Shown piece by piece: positions 35,301-45,099 of a stretch of DNA of 64,000 nt (position 1 is its first letter; each line of letters starts with the position of its first letter). The stretch covers positions 13,350,614 to 13,414,613 of the forward strand of contig OZ020258.1 of assembly GCA_963971285.1 (NCBI GenBank). Direction: 5' to 3'. Made by a program: the position numbers and the translations under genes. The DNA is from Astropecten irregularis (taxonomy: Eukaryota; Echinodermata; Asteroidea; Paxillosida; Astropectinidae). A model generated the notes under the pieces. That model was not told where the DNA came from and ran no database searches. It saw only the letters and a list, made by a program, of their open reading frames with translations.

Positions 35301-38300
35301 GGACCAATTGAAAGAGTACTCTTTAAAAACAAATTAGCAGTATTCCAGAACAAGTGGTCAATACACACATAATATGTATTGAAAGAAAGACGAACATTTG
35401 GTTTTGAGGTTGAGTGATTCAGTCTTAGTTTTTCTCTCATTTCAGCCCGATTTTGCTCATATTCTACAGGGTGATAGCCAAGACATGGCTGTATCATCTG
35501 AATCTTGAAGTGATAAACAGTTAAATGTTCATGTAATACTTCTCAACACAAAGTGTTGCGTTTTTTGGGGGGACACCCTGTACAACTGCCATTATTTCTC
35601 CTAAAATTGTAATCCGATACAGAAAAGAAAAAATATAAATCTCCTGACTTCGTTTCATCTAGGTATTGGAGATCCTCACCCTTGGATTCAAGTGGACTTG
35701 GAGACCGAACACTGTTTGGGAAATATCACCGTGCTGATAAGGGAAGCTGGTGGTAAGAATGCAAATTAAAATGAAATCTTATCTTTTATACCACCCACCT
35801 ATATACTTGAATTCAAATACTGTAGATTGAGATAGATTGTTGCCACCTCCTGTCTAAACGCAGAAACATAATGTAACACTGCGACCTCTTTTGATTGACT
35901 TGTGTCTGTGTATCATTTTGTACACTACAAAATCATCTTTTAAGTTGAATTGAAATCTGGGAAACCGGAAAGCTAATCTTAAGCAAAATACCGGTGGGGA
36001 AATCCGGGAGATGTTGTCCATGCCAAAGATTCTTCTACGTTCTTGCTCCTTTCAGGAATAAATCGCGCCAGAGTTGCAGCTGTAATGCATTGTGTAAACT
36101 GCGAAACACCACCGCAGTTTCTTTTTTAATCAAAAGAGGGCGCCATTCAAAATCTCGTGCTCGGATTACAGTATAATTCGGTTGCTTAGATTATTTGCTG
36201 GTAATTCAATCATATGATTCGCCAATGCGCCGTATTTTTGAACGCAAGAGGGCGCTGTTAGGTACAACTTTATTTACTTTCTGGGGGAATGGTCCGATTA
36301 ATTGTCAATTGAGCAGAGGTCATTTACGGACAATTTTGTCTTTTGGGATACGATAGAAGTTTATATTTTTACTACGACATGTACGAGTTCTATTCTGACA
36401 CATCGGTACACAAGAACAAGGCATTGTCAAATGACCCCCGGAAGTTATTCGAAGCGCCCTCTCTCGTTCAAAAATACCGCGCAATGCATCACTTAATTTG
36501 TAATTTGTGTCATTACGTTCGCCAATTTCACATCATTCAATTTGGCGAATTGAATAATATAATTACCGAAGCAAACAATGTAGACAGCTACGGCATTCCA
36601 TAAAAACGGATTTGTGAGGAATTCTATACCGTTTAAAAACAATCATTGCGTCACGTTTTTTATGGTACAGAAAACCGTTTTCTTTTGCCCACCGTTCATA
36701 CACGCCTCGCATGGCGAATAATCGCGATTATTTGTAAAAAGACGCCCTATCAGAAGTGCGAATTGCGATTACAATCGCGCAATCTTTTGGAGTCCACACA
36801 TACAAAAAAAAACGGTTTTGAATAGAGATTTCGCGACCTAAATAATCGCGATTACTTGGGCGTGTTTGGACGTGGCTAATAACATTTGTCGAATCATTCT
36901 TGGGCACGATACAGGCAAAGATCGTTTCACAGGTGCTGTAGCTCGAGCTGGTCTCAGTTCAAACTACGCCGACAACCAGCCATGCGGGGTACCAATAACC
37001 AGAGAACAGACCACTAACGGATTAACCTTTGCATTCCTGTGTGATCCACCAAGGATGGCCAGATATGTGACATTGGACATCGATCCCAGCTTGCCCGATG
37101 TTACTGAAGCAGTTTTATCGATTAATGAGATTGAAGTGGATGAGTATACCGGCGGAGATTGCAGTAATATTGACCCTACCACTGAAGGTGAGACTTGATA
37201 CGCAACTCATGAACTTAAAGGGTGCACAAAAAGTAACTTCCGTTGTTTTCGACGCTCGACCCCTCTAAATATAATCGGTGTGGGGTAATATGGGTAGTAT
37301 GAGTGTTTAGAGCACATCTTAAGCTTCATTTTGATGCCCTACTTGATGCAAAGGACTCCACACTGTTCAATGCACACAGCATTGTTTGTCAAAAGGTACA
37401 AAACCAAAAGTTGCACTTTTTGTATAATACATGATTGGTAAAAGTCACGGAACAGCACTCACACTTTGTCTGATCGAACATGTACATGAAATAATATATT
37501 TGTGAAAATTTGAGCTCAATCAGACTCAGTCAGTTTCGAACAAATAGCCAAAACCCGACTCAATTTTTCTTTTACAGTGTAAAACTTAAAGAACGGTTTT
37601 GATCTCGGCACAAGATCAAAACTGTTTTCGGTGTTTGTTTTACTAATTTCTGGATAAATACGACATTTCGGGGGGGGGGGGGGAATTGAATAGAATGTGT
37701 CTACCAGCGCCAAGTACATACCTTGAAAGTGGTACACTTTAAGTAACTTCAAGTACGTACAAACAATAATTAACTTCCACGCAGATTATTGTATATGCCT
37801 TCACGTTATATTTATGTGACAGGAGCCCGAACCCTTCTTGAGTTATTCAAAGCGGGAACCTTTATACAAACTACAACAGCGAAGCTGTCATGGCTCGCTG
37901 CAGCCTTACATGCAGTTACAAACATTCTACATATAGAAACTGGAATCTACAATCTACATCATTCGTGTGATTCCATGGATTAATTCTCTGTTATTTATTT
38001 AATGTTATACAGCTTTGGTACCTCTGTCTGTCATCGAGAAACCAGTATCAGTAAGCTTCGCTGCTGGAGATGCAAAAGGCGCAGTGGATGGAAATACACT
38101 GACCTACTCTGCTACATGTAAGACTAAAACGTTCATTAATCATTATACCTCAAACCTCGCTAACATCATTATTGTCTGACTGCGTATGACTGTTATCTTT
38201 GCATCACTTTTTAGCAATATCATCACGGTAACAATGATATATATGGGGGTTTATCGTGATAACCTTCAACTGGAATATAACAAAAGACTATAACCATTGA

Positions 38301-41300
38301 AAAGTGAACAAAGAAAAATTGACTGGAGCGGGGCTCGAAACGGCGACCTCCAGAAGACCGTACAGACGTTCTACCTGCTGAGACATCAAGCCCTTGGTGG
38401 TGATCCAAATATTTGAGCGCCTGAACGGTGTTCAGGATGTCGCCGGTTCGGACCCCGCTCCAGTACATTTTTTCTTTGTTCACTTTTCAATGATTTAAAC
38501 ATTCAGTCAGTTTCCATTGGGGTTATTTGATGATTAAGCAACTAAAATAGTCTATCTTCCAACGTTTGGTATGCCACAGAAAAATGTTAAGTTTTAAGGT
38601 TAATTTGTTTTATAATTCGTCTCTTAGACTTTGTGATTTCTAGTTAAATCATAACATATCTTGATCTCGATCTGTAATGACTGTTCATGGATTTATTTAT
38701 ACAGCCGGGAGCCTTTCGCATGCTTGGTGGCGAGTGGACTTGGAGAGTGGATACTGTGTGGGAAGAATCAACGTCCTTCTGCCCAGCACTAGTAAGAATA
38801 CAGTGAAGATCCTAAACGGGAATTTGTAAATATTTTGCAAAGAAACGGAGATTCCCCACAAACAAAATGTCCACCATTCTTAACTTAAAGGACATGTGCC
38901 ATATTTGGTAACAAGCCAAAACAGAAATGTTCACTGATTTACGTATAACTTTCATTGTATGAAGATGGTGCTGGTGGAAACATAATCTTTGAAATATTTC
39001 CGCCTGAAAATGTGTATTTATCGAGAAAGAATTAAACCAAGCACAAAAAACATTTTTGATCTTGGCAAGATCAAAAATCCTTCTTTATGTTATATAAGAA
39101 ACATTAAGTCGGGTTTCCACTATTTTCCCGGGACTCAGATGTCCAATTGAGCTCAAATTGTCACATGTTTATTATTTCATGTACATGTTGGATCAGACAA
39201 AGTGTGAGTGATGTTCTGTCACCTTTTAATACCAATGTTGTAGACACCCTTTAAGGTACAACAATGGCGGACTTGATGGAAATAATGCAGCTTACATTCA
39301 TCTATGATAATACAGCAGTTAGCAAAAATAAATCCGTAAATGTATAAAAATGAAGTTTACCTTTTCACCCATTTCTCACTGTGCAGTGTGTCCCAGAAAA
39401 AACGAAATCGAGATTTGTCAATGTTTAATTTCACATTAAAATAATAAATGACACATATCTGAAAAGCTTAATTATTCATATGATACATACTTTACACATG
39501 AGTGAGTAAAGACAGTATGAAGCAAAACTATCAAAAATTAATTTGCACAACGATAATTTTATTTTAAAGAATCAATCACATTTCTAGAAACTGGCATTTC
39601 AAATGATGCCTTAGTCAGGGAAAATGAGCGAGGGATGACAGAGATATCTGCCTATAGATGTGGATTGAATTTTCATATCTTTGACATCTTTTTTTTCCTC
39701 GTTTTTTTTTTCTGGGACACCCTGTATAACAACTGACACATTTTCTATCTCGTTTCCACCTCACAGTGTGTAAATACTTTCCAGCCGCAGTAGCACGTGC
39801 TGGGCTGAGCTCAAACTTTGCCGACAATACACAATGTGGCCAATCAGCAACGGATGCGCAGTGTACTAGCGGAGCGACGGTTGTCTTCACTTGTGATGTA
39901 CCGATAGGGGCTAGATATGTGACACTGGACATTGATGGGAACCACCCTGATGCTTATTTCTCAACACGGGTAATCATGGCTGAGGTTACAGTGGACATTG
40001 ATACAAGTGCACAATGTAATATATACGCCGCTACTACTCAAGGTGAATATGAATTACTACATGTTCTTAGTAGATCAGACCAAATATTTTTGACAATAAC
40101 GAAGTCCACCATATAGACTTGGGGCCAAGTCTTTCTAAGTCGCGGTGATTGTCTCTTTTTTCACGCAACTCTTGCGAAACCGCGCGAGACTCATGGTTAC
40201 GGGACAATGACAATGACAATGAAGTTTTATTTCCCTTATACCGCCCATTTCGGGCATGAGAGAAAAAGTTTAACAATTAAAATTAATATCAAAATTAAAT
40301 TACAAAAAACAGAAATACACTAAAAAAACAACAACAAAAAAAACACACGGTGAACTACATGCACTATACAAGACAAAATTACACCAGCTCTCTCAAAAGG
40401 CCGAGAGCTGAACTCTCGCCGTAGCCATGATTCTCGCGAGGTTTCGCGAGAGTTGCGTGAAAAAAAGAGTCAATCACCGCGACTTAGAAAGACTTGGCCC
40501 CAAGTCTACCCACCATAGAGTCTATGTGATAGACACAGTCGATCGTCATACAGCGAGTGAGCGTCTATCACATAGATTAGCACATAGATATCAGAAGAAT
40601 AAATAACCAAATGGGAAACGAGTATCAGACGCGCATTCAGTGCGGGGGCTCATGCCATTGGTCACGAGAATGAGGCTAAAAAAAATTAAAAATGGTGTCA
40701 AATTTCCACTGGTCAGTCATGCTGTTTTACCTTGAGAAACTTAATATAGATATGAAGACATTGACCTTTTTACTCTGCTAATTTTGATGCTGCGCGTCGC
40801 CTCATTCACGTGACTTTTTAGCGCGCCCATGTGAAGCAAGAAAGTATTCTGCACAATCAATGGCTCGCGCGGATGAACTTCACAGCTAGTGTTTTATTAT
40901 TCCGATAACTATGGCCTAGCTATAGCTGCTGCGCGACGCGCGGAATTGACAAATTTCCTCCGTCACGATCCAGACGAAAAATGGCTCAAAACATCTAATG
41001 GGAGACTTTTGGAGAGGGCTGTCGATAGAGGGCAGCAAACTACCAGGCTCCTTAAAACTTTTTTACACGGTATAAGTACGGCGGTTGTCCAAAAACTCAC
41101 CGGAAGACGCAGGAAAATACTGTGAACATTAAATTCAGGCCATTTACAATTATTTTTTTATATTCACAACAGCCGCCCACCACGATTTCAATGCCCGAAA
41201 ACACAAAGTTAGGTGAAATTCTGATGATTGGCGAGGAATAATGTGATAGTACGCTTGCAAAGTATAATCTCTGTGCACAAAACTGAATGCTGTTGGCCGT

Positions 41301-43561
41301 GGGCCACCGTGATCATTTGTAATTCGCCCTTTTAGTGGCCAATCTCCACAAATTCTGCATTTGTTTGTTCTTGGGGAACTCATGTCCTCCCCTGTCACCA
41401 CAACCGGACACTGCACAGTATTTACCAGGCATTTTCATTGCGATTATTTACGCCTGTTGTGTTTACGATGAACATTCGTGCACAAAAGCAATGACAACAA
41501 AATCAACACACTTTTCCCGAGCCTGGTGAAGCGCGCCCTCTTGTGATTAACAATGGTTAGTCAAAAGTCTCCCATTGCCTGATGTGCCGCGTTGCATAAA
41601 AATTTGAATGCACGCATGTATCAGACGTACTTACGTAGTGGTACGGAGTAGAACTGGTGATACTGACACTTGCCATAGAGCAGGGTCGACTGTGCAGCTG
41701 CTCAATTTCTCGGTGTGACCTTCCATCACGCCCTAGTAATTTCTTGCAATTCAAAGATCAAGGTTACACATGCTGATCTTATGTCGGCCAATGGGAGACT
41801 TTTTGTAGCGGGTTAGTCGATAGAGGGCAGCAAACAATCAATCTCCTGAAAACTTTTGTACGGCGATTGTAAACAAATTCTCCAAAAGACGGATGAAAAT
41901 GCTATGGGCATTACATTCATGACATTTACAAATTACCTTTACCTTAACTTTGTCATCCAACTTGTTGAGATCTGAGTTAAATTGTTGCGGGATGACGGCA
42001 CATTACGGGCAATATGATGTTGTCCTGAGATAGTTATCACGGGAGGACGCCATCACGTGCAAGATGACGACATACTGAAATAATATATCACGGGATGACG
42101 ACATCACAAAATCAAGATGTCGACATCCTGAGATAATAAGGTTATCTCTTGCAATGGGTACAAACGGTTCAGCATATCCCTCTGTTAGCATAGGGGTCGT
42201 TCAAACATTAACAGGAATAATTATTTCAGAATGTCGCCATCTTGTTACGAGATGTCGTCATCCCGTGATAAATTATCTTATGATTTCTACAAGTCAGATG
42301 GCACCTCTAGGGCTCCGTACATTCATATTCTAGATATTTATTACATGATACTTTACTTCACAGTTTCGACTGTCAACTGGATGACAACATCACAGAGCCC
42401 ATCCGACCTCTCTACACAGAGCACTGCTAGCAGCAATGTGAATACTCCAATATATTCATCTGGTAAGTAACTAAAGGCATTTTCACACGACGCTAAAAAA
42501 AACAACTCTCAACCATTGAGAAATTCTCTCATGGTTGCGAAATCTTCCAAATGTGTAATCGTGTGAAAGAATATCAATGCTTCAGAGTGACCGACGTCCC
42601 TGGTGAATCATTAAAGGGTTTTTGACCGAGGTCCAGACCCATGAGAGAATTTCTCAATGATTGAGAGTCTTTAGCGTCGTGTGAAAAGGCCTTAACAAAC
42701 CAACTTATTTTTGTCATGGTATCGGTACCCATCCGTCATCAACATCATTACTTCATTAGCCCTACAACAACACCACGCCCTTGTAACTATACCATTCGTA
42801 TAGAGCAATATTTATTTTATGTTACTTTAAAGGTACCGTACAGGATTGGTAACATGCCAAAACAGAAATGTTTACAGATTTACGTATAACTTACAGGGTA
42901 TGAAGATGGTGATGAGAGAAACATACCTTTAAAATATTTCCGCCTGAAATTGTGTATTTATCCAGAAATAAGTAAAACAAAGACCGAAAGCAGTTTTGAT
43001 CTCGGGGTAAGATCGAAATCTTTTATAAGAAAAATTTAGTCGGGTTTTCCCTATTTTCTCGTGACTTCAGATGTCTGATTGAGCTCAAAGTTTCATAGGT
43101 TTATCATTTCATGTTGAAGTTGGATTAGACAAAGTTTGAGTGCTGTTCTGTGACCTTTACTGATTATGTATTATACCTTTAAAATCAACGTGCAACCTGT
43201 ACACTTGATCCACCCAATATTTAAATGTTGCGACGAACATGCCAGCCTGATTGCCCTGGCGAGATATCTATGACATGTGACATATTGTCCACTTTCTATT
43301 TCAGATACAGTTCGGTGTCCCCCAGTCATGAACCCAACCTTCAAACTCATGCACAAGGGAGGACTGATTGGAACCAACCAGCCTCTGAAGACCGAGATGA
43401 CCAAATCTCCCCTGCTCTGTGCTCAGCTCTGCATCCTGTATGCTGAATGTTTCTCCTTTGACTTTGCACTGGGTAACGGACAGTGTCATCTTCACAACGT
43501 CATCTCAGCAGACATAGAGGTGACTTCGAGCAATGGTGTCCTGATTTACGCAATGAACTAA
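32310..43561 (+). CDS. Secreted tandem fucolectin-like (FTP/F5_8C) + PAN protein, copy A, complete
   Basis: Exons: 32310-32424 (signal peptide), 34775-34879, 35663-35752, 36915-37187 (FTP-like domain 1), 38013-38117, 38705-38791, 39767-40042 (FTP-like domain 2), 42364-42462 (Ser/Thr-rich linker), 43305-43561 (PAN/apple, stop TAA). Total 1407 nt, 468 aa; every intron is phase 1. The N-terminus has a hydrophobic core (IPVIFLVIVKWFLQCAQG), so secretion is likely. Domain 1 is residues 39-194, domain 2 195-350, linker 351-383, PAN 384-468. FTP hallmarks: IGKPAVQSS start, VDG, PWIQVDL or AWWRVDL, C-terminal ARYVTLDI then a VEVDEY-like strand. The PAN exon shows the C-x3-C-x5-C spacing followed by GNGQCHLHN. 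The ATG exon may have a 5' UTR acceptor (AG at 32291-32292), implying an upstream noncoding exon. FTP lectins bind fucose in fish and invertebrates, but binding here is not assured because key residues are changed. Not assigned to a named gene. Confidence 0.9.
32497..32936. mobile_element. Complex foldback element with ATAATACGGGCGATTCA ends
   Basis: Outer inverted ends AATACGGGCGATTCA...TGAATCGCCCGTATT. Inside are four alternating copies of a GTTTACAC/ATCGCAACTTCAAAAC module and a GTCGACAAACTGCGCAT palindrome. It starts 72 bases after the signal-peptide exon of copy A. Confidence 0.8.
32941..33860 (+). repeat. Tandem duplication in copy A intron 1, first unit split by a TTAA element
   Basis: Unit 1 (32941-33075 plus 33461-33583) and unit 2 (about 33590-33860) share GGTTAAATTTAA, AGATATAGCC, GTTCACGAC and TTCATTGCACTA-like blocks in order. 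Divergence is high. Confidence 0.75.
33080..33456 (+). mobile_element. TTAA-inserted foldback element, GCATACGTTTGG family, copy 2
   Basis: 377 bp with TTAA at 33076-33079 and 33457-33460, in intron 1 of copy A. Nearly the same sequence as 141-516 in reverse. It splits the first unit of a local tandem duplication. Confidence 0.9.
33885..34255. repeat. Cluster of GGTTTCACGAAGTGACAC motifs on both strands
   Basis: Copies near 33889, 34063 and 34122 (forward) and 34158 and 34238 (reverse), with spacing of 40 to 170 bases. Not a simple tandem array; could be the remains of foldback elements. Confidence 0.6.
35216..35512. mobile_element. Foldback element with about 45-bp inverted ends
   Basis: TTCAAGACTCAGCTATATGA and the following ACCATGTCTTGGCTATCAC recur inverted at the right end, with AATCGGGCTGAAAT forming inner arms. 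In intron 2 of copy A. Confidence 0.75.
36915..36932 (+). other. Optional 18-nt segment between two in-frame 3' splice sites (copy A exon 4)
   Basis: The exon can begin after the AG at 36913-36914 or after a second AG at 36931-36932. Both are phase 1 and differ by 18 nt, so use of the second removes six residues around K-D-R-F-T, including one arginine aligned with the FTP ligand site. Copy B has CACTG instead of CACAG at the equivalent place and so can only use the first site. That is why the first site was chosen for both genes. Confidence 0.5.
38285..38535. mobile_element. Head-to-head pair of tRNA-derived SINE copies
   Basis: A reverse copy (38300-38400) and a forward copy (38405-38530) share GTGAACAAAGAAAAA on both outer sides, making an imperfect 250-bp palindrome in intron 5 of copy A. 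The forward copy lacks the A-box half. Confidence 0.75.
38889..39250 (+). mobile_element. TTAA-inserted element, AGGTACAGTACAGGATTGG family, diverged
   Basis: TTAA at 38885-38888 and 39251-39254. Diverged ends (AGGACATGTGCCATATTTGG). Intron 6 of copy A. Confidence 0.8.
39384..39733. mobile_element. Mariner-like miniature element
   Basis: Ends TGTGTCCCAGAAAAAACGA and, from the right, CAGGGTGTCCCAGAAAAAA, adjacent to TA. The CAGGGTGTCCC end type is common in Tc1/mariner-related elements. The right end is 34 bases before exon 7 of copy A and may supply its pyrimidine tract. Confidence 0.65.
40114..40509. mobile_element. Foldback miniature element with 8-bp target duplication
   Basis: Target duplication CCACCATA at 40106-40113 and 40510-40517. 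Inverted arms of about 90-100 bp include GACTTGGGGCCAAGTCTTTC and CGCGAGA motifs. Probably hAT-like by duplication length. In intron 7 of copy A. Confidence 0.88.
40880..41935. other. Copy A intron 7 segment with repeated AATGGGAGACTTTT block
   Basis: AATGGGAGACTTTTGG...GTCGATAGAGGGCAGCAAAC occurs at about 40997-41040 and 41791-41835, with an inverted AAAAGTCTCCCATTG at 41556. Likely ends of a composite element of about 0.9 kb; no gene recognised. Confidence 0.55.
42475..42691. mobile_element. Small TTAA-type foldback element
   Basis: Inverted arms share TTTTCACACGACGCTAAA and AATTTCTCAATGATTGAGAG-like segments. Flanks CTAA and TTAA. It begins 12 bases after the linker exon of copy A. Confidence 0.75.
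42831..43178 (+). mobile_element. TTAA-inserted element, AGGTACAGTACAGGATTGG family
   Basis: TTAA at 42827-42830 and 43179-43182. In the last intron of copy A, about 125 bases before the PAN exon. Confidence 0.9.
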
Positions 43562-43636
43562 CAAGGACACATTCTAAATGATATTACGTGATCAGATCAT
43601 GTCTGCAGAAGTGACGTTGTGAAGATGGAACTGTCC
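43479..43636. repeat. Inverted partial copy of the PAN exon spanning the stop codon
   Basis: Bases 43479-43515 (coding GQCHLHNVISAD) recur in reverse orientation, imperfectly, at 43599-43636, just past the stop codon. The minus-strand reading there gives VGQFHLHNVTSAD. The arms match at most of about 38 positions with a spacer of about 80 nt, so the 3' end of the mRNA could fold into a long hairpin. Confidence 0.75.
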
Positions 43637-43727
43637 CACTACTTCTCTCTTTTTGTATGTAATTTTGCGGCTCATGGCTGCACGATTACAGCAAAGTAAG
43701 ACCCATACTGTACGTATAATATGAAAC

Positions 43728-43733
43728 AATAAA
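43728..43733 (+). other. Candidate polyadenylation signal AATAAA for copy A
   Basis: Canonical AATAAA lies about 170 bases after the TAA stop at 43559-43561. The distance suits a short 3' UTR. Not confirmed by a transcript. Confidence 0.5.
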
Positions 43734-43739
43734 TATGAA

Positions 43740-45050
43740 AGGTTTACATTTATTGAAATCAAAAGGTATAAAGCATGATTGGTAAAGGTCACAGACAAAC
43801 AGAGTATATTAGCTTGTTCTGTAGGTGACATCACACGCATTGTTACGTGGATCGGTTCCAAAGGGGATTTTTTTTTTGGGGGGGACGGTCATACTGTACT
43901 GATGGCTTTTTTATTATTAACTTTTTGGTAAAAATAAAGCACTTCACATAGAAATATAGAATAAAGCGCTTTCATCCCTTTCCCAAATTCGATTACAGTA
44001 AACCTTTAAGACCCACATACAGAAACAAGAATTGCGGTTGCTTTACATAACAAATAAAGGATCTTTTGCTCTATCATTGCTTGCTTTTATCACTAGACCT
44101 AATAGGATCGAAATTACGGGATTCATTCATTCTAATGGGTGATGGCATTAAGTATCATTGTTGATGTGAACCCAACCTCTGTTGTTATTGGCACATGCAG
44201 TAACACAATTTAATTTGGAACTGTAAAACCATACGATATTCTTGGATAAAAAGTGAAACGCAAACGCCCAAGTTACCATGCTAGTCTCTGCTAGAGGTAC
44301 CAGTCTAAAGCTGAGTTAGCTCAGATCTTTGGTAATAGGATAATTATTTGCTAGGAGTTCGGAGGCTAAAGAATCCTGCTAGGATCGAAACGCATCAGGT
44401 TCTCTCCTAAGTCCAGGCATTTTATCAATTTCATTTTGTCATTAATTTTGGCTGATGCGCAGTTTGTTGCAGCAGTTTATTTGAGTTTGTATTGAGGATT
44501 AATTATATTTGTTAATTTGTAGCAGTAATACTCTTCAATACACTTTAGCTGTGTGCATGCATTGGGGAGATTAAGATACGTTGCGCGTGTTTTGGGGCCT
44601 AAAATAAAACAGATTTGTTGAATTAATTTTTTCCATTTTAAAGTTAATGTTTGGTGTCTGATGTCAAACTATAAGCAACAAGCCACCTGCTGGGTTCTTC
44701 AACCAATAAACCTTTAATTGGACTCTTATCGTTCATCAGTGCGGGGTGACAGATTACGAAAACTCCAAAATGCTTCGTAGAATTTTTTTTGTTTTTGGTG
44801 ATTCAATTCTTACAAATCTTCCCCAATCCATGCTACAAAGATTAGTCTTACTTGTGAAGTTAAAATGTAAAGTTGACATTTTATCATTTAGGAATAGGAC
44901 GTGTAAGTTGAAGTTTAATAAAAATGTGTCATTAGCATTGTAAAGTTTCGGTATTTAAGTCAACAGGTATGTAAGGAAACATTTAACGCATAAATGTACG
45001 AGATTTTAACTTTTGTCACAGGAAAATTAAAGAATGCTTTCATTCCTTTA
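43740..45050. other. Intergenic DNA downstream of copy A
   Basis: Partial TTAA-element end near 43763 (AAGCATGATTGGTAAAGGTC), G-rich run near 43870, Penelope scrap at 44345-44475. No coding region supported. Confidence 0.6.
44345..44475 (+). mobile_element. Penelope-like 3' fragment
   Basis: Shares the hairpin ATCCTGCTAGGATCGAAACG (44373-44392) and the downstream TTTTGGCTGATG-C-GCAGTTTG block with the element at 56930-59790. Only about 130 bases are recognisable. Confidence 0.7.
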
Positions 45051-45099
45051 TTTTATTTTTTTTTTGGGGGGGGGAATCAAAAAGGCGTTTAAACTTGAA

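Noticed and set aside
36866..36914. Upstream part of the 110-codon frame (MDVANNICRIILGHDT) as protein
   Set aside because: It precedes the acceptor AG at 36913-36914. The similar upstream sequence in copy B is best explained as conserved intron end.
36915..37187. Separate single-exon gene from the 110-codon frame at 36866
   Set aside because: The frame is one exon of copy A: phase-1 splice sites at both ends and an equal-length exon in copy B.
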